64,000 nucleotides of DNA from Cryptomeria japonica (Eukaryota; Streptophyta; Pinopsida; Cupressales; Cupressaceae): contig NC_081409.1 in NCBI RefSeq assembly GCF_030272615.1, positions 527,368,291 through 527,432,290 of the forward strand. The letters are read 5' to 3'. Positions 57,024-64,000 of the stretch are shown piece by piece (the first letter of the stretch is position 1; each line of letters begins with the position of its first letter). A program made the translations under genes and the position numbers. Below the pieces are notes generated by a model. That model made no database searches and was not told the origin of the DNA. It saw only the letters and a list, made by a program, of their open reading frames with translations.

Positions 57024-57299
57024 TATTATGAAATTTAATGGCATGCATGCCTATTATATGATTAGTCGATTAGCTATTGTCTTTAGTAGTTTAGTTCGGA
57101 TGTTGTTTACTTACTGGACTTTTCGTTTATGTTTTTGATTATGTATGTTTGATTGTTGGTCTTTGTGTGATTCTAACAGTTCTGTGCTAGTGGCTATTTT
57201 TTGATGGATTAGCGATGTTGTTTACTGTATGGGATCTAGGCCCTTCCCTACTTGCTTAATCTAAAACTTTCTAGAGGAAATTTAATTAATGTCTTACAT

Positions 57300-57976
57300 C
57301 ATTAGGTTAGGGTTTGGGTTAGTGTTAAATTTATAGAATAAAGTTTGGGATCAAGGTTACAATTAGCATTAGGTTAAACTAGGGTTTAGGTTTAGGGTTA
57401 ATTAAGATTAAATTAGAATAAAGGTTGCCATTACAATTAGGGTTAGTGTTAGTGTTAAGGTTAGGTTAAGGCTAGGGTTAAATAGGATTAGGTATCAATT
57501 AGGATTATAGAAGAAATCTTTGTGTTAGGGTTAGGACTAGGGTTAAATTATGATTAGGGTTATTACGAATAAAGTTTCAATAGCATTAGGGTTAATATTA
57601 GATTAGGGTTAAGGTTAAGATTAGGATTCAATTAAGAATATCGTTAATGTTAAATTAGGGGAAAATATTTCAATTACAATTGGGGTTGAATTAGGGTTAT
57701 GGTTAGGGTTATAGCTAAAATTAGGGTTAGGCTTAAATTGGGGTTACGATTAATGTTAGTCTAGGGTTTAAACAAGGTTAACATTAGGGTTCAATTAAGG
57801 TTAGATTCAATTTTTAGACTATGATTAAAGTTAGGGTTAGAATTAGAATTAGAGATAGGATTAGGGTTAAATTAGGGCGATGTTTCAGTAAGGGTTATGG
57901 CTAAGATTAAGGCTAGGGTTCAACTTGAGTTGTGGCTTAATAAGTGTAGAAGTTAGGGTTCATTTAAATTAGGATT
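57300..57976. repeat. Degenerate TTAGGG-like repeats, left block
   Basis: TTAGGGTTA, AATTAGGGTTAG and variants recur tens of times. The block resumes at 60672 after the LINE insertion. The unit is closer to TTAGGG than to the common plant TTTAGGG. Confidence 0.85.
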
Positions 57977-57993
57977 AACATTCAATTAATGTT
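57977..57993. repeat. Target-site duplication of the LINE-derived insertion, left
   Basis: AACATTCAATTAATGTT, repeated exactly at 60655-60671. A 17-bp duplication fits target-primed insertion by a LINE. Confidence 0.85.
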
Positions 57994-58222
57994 TTGGATT
58001 AAGGCAAAACAGGTTTTGAAGGGACCTCGAAACCCTTTACAAAATGATTCTAAGAGGAATAGAATCAAAGATTAACATCCAAAACAGAACAGGCTGCATG
58101 GAAAAGCATCAGAAACAACAGCCAAAGAGATAGCAAAAGCCTAGCCAGGCACAAAAAGACTAGCAAGGATACCAAACCCAGACACAGACAAAACCAGCAA
58201 CCAGAAAACAACTCATACCCAG

Positions 58223-58798
58223 TTACATAAGGCTTTTGAGGGTCTCAGCGACCTCAACCTCAAGGACATTCATTGTATCAACAACAATCTTCATTGCTTT
58301 GTAATCCACATTCTGAATAGCCGCCTTTTTCTTTATATTCCCATGGGTCCTTTTGCAGGATCCTTCTCCAACCTGAGCCACCTCAACATCATCCCCAATA
58401 ATGACAACAGCCCTATCCTGTTGCTCAGGACTATTCACCATAGTGTTCATAACAACCGCAGTCTGTTTGACAATCTTGTGACTGCTTGCCATTATAGTTT
58501 TGAGGGTGTCTTGGATCTTGTTATAGCCTTCCTCAACACGGGTAATGCGATCCTCCAGCCTTTTCTTCAGCTGATCAACCCCTTCACCCGTCTTCTTAAT
58601 GCAGTCCATAACCGACTTCTTCTCATCCTCTGTCCAATTCCCCACATTGTTCTGATTACCTTGAGTAGAACCAGCAGGGATCGCTTCCATTTTACTTCCC
58701 AGGGCTCTTTGGTTGATCCTTGTCTCCTTTAGTTCATGGAACAACCATTTGAACATGCTGAAAGTGTCAATAGCATGCTCACGAGCCATGCCCAACAC
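58223..58798 (-). CDS. Unknown acidic/coiled-coil protein segment in the LINE-derived insertion
   Basis: 191 codons open from MLGMAREHAIDTFSMFKWLF to a stop at 58223. It is predicted coiled coil around VDQLKKRLEDRITRVEEGYN and rich in charged residues. It would be the C-terminal part of the unknown protein that starts with the 59067-59357 segment (frame breaks between them near 58800-59060). The counterpart in copy 1 is the coiled coil at 55860-56240. No family is recognised. Confidence 0.4.
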   Translation of the reverse strand: MLGMAREHAIDTFSMFKWLFHELKETRINQRALGSKMEAIPAGSTQGNQNNVGNWTEDEKKSVMDCIKKTGEGVDQLKKRLEDRITRVEEGYNKIQDTLKTIMASSHKIVKQTAVVMNTMVNSPEQQDRAVVIIGDDVEVAQVGEGSCKRTHGNIKKKAAIQNVDYKAMKIVVDTMNVLEVEVAETLKSLM

Positions 58799-59999
58799 AT
58801 TAAATCCTTCCTCTTATCGTTAAGCTCCACACTCTTAAGATGAAGGTCTTCAATTCCAACCGCACCCACATTACCAACCTCCTTATTGGATGAAGGAGAG
58901 GTTGTGACATTGTGGCACTCAAGGTCCTTACCATCTTTTGCCCTCTCGCTAGAAGAGGGGGAGCCATTCCTAGCAGAAGTAGAGGACATAACAATATTCT
59001 TTTGCCCTTTAATACCCTTCCTCACCTTAGGTTTAGAACTCGAGGGTTTTTCTATTTTAGCTTTTTTCAGAGGGGGGAATTCCCTTCAGACCTAGACCCA
59101 GAAGCTTCATTGTCAGACTCACCTGCACTAGTATCTTCATTCTCAGATTCAATGTGGATATAAACATCAGGGGGATGAAGAGAACGAAAATGGGCATCAA
59201 TAAGGACCAACAAGCCTTCGTGCAAGATAGGAAACTTGGAAGGGTTCTTGCGATGGTCACTAAAATTGACCCTAAGAGCAGACATAAGATAGAAAGGGAA
59301 AGACATCTTCACACCATGGCGGAAATGATTCAATATAACAAAGTGATGACCATACACCTAGTATAGCAACCATCCAAAGTAAGGTAAGTCATGATTACCT
59401 TAAGAAGCTTTTGCCAGAAAGACTTAATGACCGCAATGTCAATAGTAACTGGCCGTCTTTTTAACAATTTTGGCCCGCTCCGCCTCCTTCTTGGGGAAAT
59501 TTTGCATAGCTTGCTTAGTATACACTCTGCCTCTGCAATACTTCATACCCTCCATGGATAACCCTGTGACCTGTGCTATAAGGGCTTCATCAACCAGGAC
59601 CTTCCGACCATGAAGAACAATCGTTCCATCCTTCCAGTTCTAAGAAAAATAGTTCGTGACATCCTGATTACGCCCTTGTAGCTTCTCAATGTAGGGAGTA
59701 AACCCCCCTTCTCCAAAATACGCCATAGCTTCTTTTCATTCTTCAACTTCACACAGTTAGGTGACTCTATTCTTTTTCTCGCACCACCCATTCTAACTTG
59801 CTCTCTGAAAAAATCACTGCAAAGAATATTCAGAATGATAGTTAGACTCCAGAAAATGTTTAAAATCGCCCACAAAGCATGCGAAATAAGTTCGCATCGA
59901 TTCTTATGTCCTCTCTGGCCACCTGTCTCAATTAGGAAAGTATCAATAAAACTAGATACACTCGGAGTCATTATGGCACAAGTTATCATACTCCCCTGA
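58799..59999 (-). pseudogene. Unknown plant repeat-encoded protein, copy 2, N-terminal part
   Basis: From the RNase H end downward the frames give MGGARKRIESPNCVKLKNE (near 59780), KLWRILEKGGLLPTLRSYKGV, HGRKVLVDEALIA, TGLSMEGMKYC and KVIMTYLTLDG. Then come YGHHFVILNHFRHGVKMSFPF and LHEGLLVLIDAHFRSLHP (59067-59357), followed by an acidic Ser/Glu region. Stops at 59640 and near 59560 and frame changes near 59360 and 59060 break it. The middle part is shared with the plus-strand copy at 54140-54800. It may be an accessory ORF of a mobile element. Confidence 0.45.
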
Positions 60000-60654
60000 C
60001 TTCGCTCATGGAACAAATGCATTGCAAATTCCGATTCCAGCCTGTCACCTTGGGTCCAACTAAGTTGATCCTTACACGTCACTCCTCTGTTGGCAAGGAA
60101 GTCGGTTGCCACATTGGCTTATCTGTATACATGAGCAATAATGCATCTATCAAAGGTTTTAATAATACATTTTGCCTTCTTCACCCATATATCAACATTC
60201 CAAACTAGTTTAGATTTGCCCTTTAGGTAGTTGATAATAATCTTTGAGTCCCCTCGACCCAAACGAGCTTAAAGTTGTAATGTTTAGCAAGTTTTAAGTT
60301 GTGATAGGCTCCTATAGCTTCAACGACATTATTAGTCTGTTTTCCTAGAGGGAGAGCAATAGCAGAAATGAAGTTGCCATAGTGATCCTGTAGCACCCCC
60401 CCATAGCCAGTTTGACCAAGGTTCCCTTTGGCTGCACCATCAAAATTGTTTTTCACCCATCCGGGGGGTGGAAAATTCCAGCTAATGTTGTCCCTAGGAC
60501 CGACCTTAGGTTTGACCATTTGAAGAAGATGACCAAAATCCCAATCCTTGACAACATTGGCTTCATACTCCTTAAGGATGCTACTTTGAAAATGAACATT
60601 GGAGCTAACAGTCGAGAGATTATCAGAGATGGCTCTAGAGATTTTCTTGAAAAC
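60000..60654 (-). pseudogene. LINE-type RNase H (RVT_3-like) fragment
   Basis: Encodes WNFPPPGWVKNNFDGAAKGN with the first catalytic Asp, GYGGVLQDHYGNFISAIALP, NNVVEAIGAYHNLKLA with the conserved Glu, and a VWVEG segment. A one-base loss near 60245 shifts the frame; the rest gives DSKIIINYLKGKSK, RCIIAHVYR, a stop, and ANVATDFLANRGV with the last Asp. This is the RNase H that follows reverse transcriptase in plant L1-type LINEs. The missing reverse transcriptase marks 5' truncation. Confidence 0.75.
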
Positions 60655-60671
60655 AACATTCAATTAATGTT

Positions 60672-61190
60672 ATTGATAGAGTTTAATTATTGTTAGGGTT
60701 TAATTAGAGTTAGAGTTAGGCTATGATTCAATTAAGTCAGGATTTAGTTAAGGTTCAAATAGAGTTAATGTTATATTTCAATTAGGTTTAAGGTTAGAAT
60801 TAAAATTAGAGAAGAGTTTCAAATAGGGTTAGGGTTTAATTAGGGTTTTAAGAGAAATCTTCAAGTTAGAGTTAGGGCTTAATTAAAATTATGGTTTGAA
60901 TATTATTAGGGTTAATATTAGATTAGTAAGGTTAGGGTTAGGGTACTATTAGATTAGGGTTCAATAAGAGTTAGGGCTAGGGTTCAATTAAGGTTAGGGT
61001 AAAATTATGTCTATAAGAAAAATATTTGAGTTAGGGTTTATATAGGGTGTGGGTTAGAGATTAATTATGGTAAGAGTTTATGTTAGATTAGGGTTTAAAT
61101 AGGGTTAGCATTAGGGGTCAATTAAGGTTAGATTTAGTGTTAAATTAGGGTTGAGGTTAGGTTTAGAATTGGAATTAAAGATATGATTAG
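60672..61190. repeat. Degenerate TTAGGG-like repeats, right block
   Basis: Continues the block at 57300-57976 in the same orientation (TTAGGGTT, AATTAGGGTTTAG). Fades into A+T-rich DNA near 61190. Confidence 0.85.
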
Positions 61191-61989
61191 ACTCAGGGAT
61201 GAATTAGCATTAATATCAATGTTAATTTATTGAACCATTTCACGTCAATCTCATTACAAGCAATTCTTTACTATTATTTATGAATATTAAATATTTTCAA
61301 ATTTGATATCTCTTGGCATACTTAGATTTTTTAAAATATTGGTATGCTAGTATATATTAATAGTTATAAAATAAATTATAACTTAAAAATAATGTAAAAT
61401 TTTAATGTATATATTTAATTATAAACATATATTTATAATTTTTATATGTTTTTATATGATTTTTTTTTTCATAAATATTGCTCAGATAAAGGCATACAAT
61501 TCATTATATGAGCAATATATCCAAAGTGCTCCATGAAATAAATCTAAATGATAACAAACAAGCTTACATACTTGTAACAAAACAACCTCCAACTTATAAA
61601 ACATTTGTCTCCACCTAAAACAGTATTTGCAAGCTAGGTATTGCCAAAACCAGTGGCTTTTTAATCTTTTACTTCAACAAAACAAATGCCTTTTGTTGAA
61701 TTCTACCCCATATAAAGGACTTAGCAATTGCCATTATGGAATGTAAAGCTTTGGAATTGTGGAATATGATTTGATAAGATTTCTCAAATATTGAACCAAC
61801 CCTACAAAACTCCTTGCCTCAATCACAATGAAAGTCTTGGACCCCTTCAAAATGGCTTCCAGATTTACTAAATTCCTAACAGTAGGTGGATTGCTGTCTG
61901 ATCTCAGTTACTTCATAGACTTAGCTAATATTTGATCTTAGACTTAGACAACTATTTGGTGTATTTGGTGTCTGCCCTCTTAAAAAGTT
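61191..61989. other. A+T-rich DNA with no recognised gene
   Basis: No coding signal or element end is seen. Confidence 0.5.
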
Positions 61990-62330
61990 TGTTGGCATTA
62001 GATTGTGATTGATGTCAACAGTTGAGATGTTGTGGTCTCAAGTAGGCAAAGTTGAGCAATGATGAGTGCTCCAAATTGGAGATAAGATTGGACAGAGATG
62101 TTTGGATGATGCATGTCCCAAAGGTAGATCAGATTGGCTGCAATGGTGTTGATGAAGAGCAGATTAGTTCAGGTTGGTAGAGTCGATCTGGTTAAGTATG
62201 CAAGCAGAGATGAGTTGCAAAAGAGGTGTGTGGGTTCAGGTTTGGCATTATTGCTAGGAGCTTGTTCATGTTGATCTCATAGGGTGATTGTCGCCACTCT
62301 TTGTATGCCTATGTTTATTGCTCAGAGATT
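61990..62330 (+). mobile_element. LTR-like start
   Basis: TGTTGGCATTAGATTGTGATTGATGTCAACA resembles the starts of the solo LTR at 54797 and of the Copia-2 LTR (minus strand), which share TGTTGG and GATGTCAAC at the same spacing. The end is not identified. Confidence 0.4.
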
Positions 62331-63500
62331 TCACTTCGGCAAGACGCCTTGACTTCTTTGTAGATCCATCGAGTTTTGTTGATCAAGCTTTAGAAGAGTG
62401 TTGTTGAAAATCCACAGTGTTGAAGCATTTCGGTCTAAGATCTTTCGTGTCTCCGCGACACCCTTGCTGTTCGGTGTGACTTCGTCTTTCGGTGAGACCT
62501 CTTTCAGGCTGAGTAGATCCTCACGGTTATATTGACATCCCCGTTTCGGTGAGACTTTCGATGTGTCTTGTCTGTCAACTTGCAGTTCGCTGTGATTTTC
62601 TCTTTCGGCGAGACTCCTTTTGGGCTTTTTCAGATTTTTTGTGTCATACCGATGTCCCATTTTGGTGTGACATTCAACCGGTCATGCCGATATGGTGTCT
62701 TGTTCGGTGTGACTCTGCATTTCGATGAGACCTCTGTCTGCCTTTGCAGTCACACAATGTTATGCCGATATGATCCTTTTCATTGTGATGCATTAGGTGT
62801 CTTGCTGACGATATGTCTCTTTCGATATGACCTTGCTTTATCGGCTAATCACTCTCTGTTGGAAATGTTGCCACTAGTTTTTTGTTGTTCCATGAGTCTC
62901 GTTCCACCCGATCTCCGATCTCCGATAGTGGACCCCACTTCGCTGAGACATTTGACCTGTCTTGCCGATATTGTTCCTTTGTCGATGTGACCTTGCATGC
63001 CGAGTTCGTTGTGACCATTGAAGTGTCTCACCGACATGATTCTTTTTGTTGTGATCTGCAAGGTGTCTTGCAGATAAAGTTGCTTTTTCGATATGACTTG
63101 GTGTTTCAGCAAAACATTCTTTGCTTCATGTTGCCCTTTGGTGGTGTAGTGATAGGCTTCTTTTTGTTGTGACTTGAGATGTGTCTTGCCAACAAAGTTT
63201 CTTTTTGGTGTGACTTAGTTTTTCGGGGGAACTCAATTTGCCTTTTGTCAGGCCTTTAGTGCTATACCAATATGAATCTTTTCGCTGTGATTCATAAGCG
63301 TGTCTTGCCGATATAGTTTTCTTTTATATGTGACTTAGTACTTCAGTGAGACCTATTTCAACGTAACATCTGATGTGTCTCATCGACATGGCAATTCGGT
63401 AAGACTTTGCCTTTCGACAAAACCCAAATTGCTTCTTGCCGGCCCTTTGGGACTATAGCAACATGAGCCTTGTTCATTGTGATGGATGCAAAGTCTTGGC
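62331..63500. repeat. Degenerate tandem repeat with TTCGGTGAGAC and CTTGCCGATAT motifs
   Basis: TTCGGTGAGAC(C/T) or close variants occur near 62493, 62553, 62617 and 62731; GTGTCTTGCCGATAT-like and TTTTTGTTGTGA-like motifs recur to 63480. Spacing varies, so unit length is unclear. Frames across it are repeat products. Confidence 0.65.
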
Positions 63501-64000
63501 GAAATACCGCCAACAACAAGGTTTGATCAAACGACGCCCCGCCATCTCACAACTAGGAAGACTAGAGAAGGAAGTCTCTGTGGGGGTCATACTCACAGTG
63601 AAGAGCCAATATCTCACTAGCCCGTAGGAAGGAAATCTGATGTAAGATGATTTCGCGGGGAAAGTAAAATGGAAGTGTGAATTGTCCAGTCATCCCGCAG
63701 GTATATTTTTGCGATGCAGAGAACACGATGGATGTTCATCCAATGTTGACTTAGATGATACTCCACGTGGATGGTTGACTGAGGTTGACCCAATGGCACA
63801 AAGAGAGATGCTGAGGACATGGAGCATAGGGGACGAATCAATTTCCATCTGGATGAAAGGAGAGGTACTACAGACAGAGATTGCATACTTGGACACACCA
63901 AATGTGGTAGTTTGCAGTCCAATCTGAAATGATCGTAGGTAGAGATGAGAGATGAATGCATTTAATGGAGAACAAGTTGCAGATTGCGAAGTGGCTCCAA
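63501..64000. other. Unassigned DNA at the window end
   Basis: A plus-strand frame at 63682-63927 (starting MSSHPAGIFLRCREHD) has balanced composition and overlaps an equally long minus-strand frame. No family is recognised. It could be a fragment of a gene or element continuing past the window. Confidence 0.3.

Larger units (their letters stand above)
57994..60654 (-). mobile_element. 5'-truncated LINE-derived insertion, 2,661 bp
   Basis: Bounded by identical 17-bp duplications inside the telomere-like block. At its right (5') end it enters directly into a LINE-type RNase H with no reverse transcriptase, the usual 5' truncation. Downstream in the same unit are two more minus-strand coding segments of unknown function. 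No clear poly(A) tail is seen at the left (3') end (complement of TTGGATTAAGG). Confidence 0.75.

Noticed and set aside
63682-63927. 81-codon plus-strand frame
   Set aside because: It overlaps a minus-strand frame of similar length and no family is recognised; too little evidence for a gene call.
1-64000. tRNA, rRNA, snRNA or snoRNA genes
   Set aside because: No cloverleaf with A and B boxes, no rRNA core and no conserved spliceosomal RNA motif was noticed by eye; a covariance-model scan was not possible here.

Overview
This is plant nuclear DNA made almost entirely of nested transposable elements. Long LTR retrotransposons (Ty1-copia and Ty3-gypsy chromovirus types) are primed by initiator tRNA-Met, hAT transposons carry 8-bp target duplications, and there is a truncated LINE, a solo LTR, a non-autonomous LTR element, and much A+T-rich and simple-sequence DNA. 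There is no bacterial gene organisation, no tRNA or rRNA gene that I can recognise, and only one fragment that looks like a host gene. The mix of old, decayed, deeply nested elements with long introns and microsatellites suggests a gymnosperm, probably a conifer; that is inference, not proof.

Layout. 1-9.3 kb: minisatellites, GA/GT/TCTA microsatellites and A+T-rich DNA, with a candidate host gene start (two exons, 7680-8259) encoding a serine-rich, transit-peptide-like N terminus. 9.50-15.64 kb: a complete but inactivated copia element on the minus strand (Copia-1), with 426-bp LTRs and GAAAT target duplications. 16.31-18.98 kb: a complete non-autonomous LTR element (AAATA duplications) with a 60-bp internal tandem array, inserted in the edge of a 986-bp inverted-repeat element (18.99-19.97 kb). 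20.5-35.8 kb: a minus-strand gypsy chromovirus (Gypsy-A) split twice, by a 4.56-kb hAT transposon (21.24-25.79 kb, duplication CTGCAAAC) and by an 8.15-kb copia element (Copia-2, 26.88-35.03 kb). 35.8-38.4 kb: a decayed plus-strand gypsy element (Gypsy-B) holding a 485-bp hAT-like MITE (duplication GTATGGAT). 38.41-44.02 kb: a third element with hAT-like ends; inside it are an inverted 166-bp repeat pair and an array of hairpin motifs repeated about every 167 nt. 44-47 kb: unassigned DNA with a foldback MITE. 47.0-52.4 kb: a well preserved gypsy chromovirus on the minus strand (Gypsy-C). 53.6-57.0 kb: a decayed copia gag and a plus-strand unknown plant ORF interrupted by a solo LTR (duplication GTTAA). 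57.3-61.2 kb: degenerate TTAGGG-like repeats split by a 2.66-kb LINE-derived insertion with a 17-bp duplication. 62-64 kb: an LTR-like start followed by degenerate tandem repeats.

Insertion order can be read from the nesting: Gypsy-A is older than its hAT and Copia-2 insertions; the MITE at 18.99 kb is older than the LTR element at 16.31 kb; the unknown ORF at 54 kb is older than the solo LTR; the telomere-like block is older than the LINE. Every retrotransposon coding region carries stops, frameshifts or active-site changes, so nothing here looks autonomous. The hAT transposase is closest to intact, with one apparent frameshift in a T run.

The two most unusual signals are repeats rather than genes: about 27 copies of a 19-nt palindrome in the leader of the hAT transposon, and the roughly 167-nt-phased hairpin array at 39.1-40.9 kb. 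The annotated polyprotein coordinates span internal stops and frameshifts and mark extents, not working genes.
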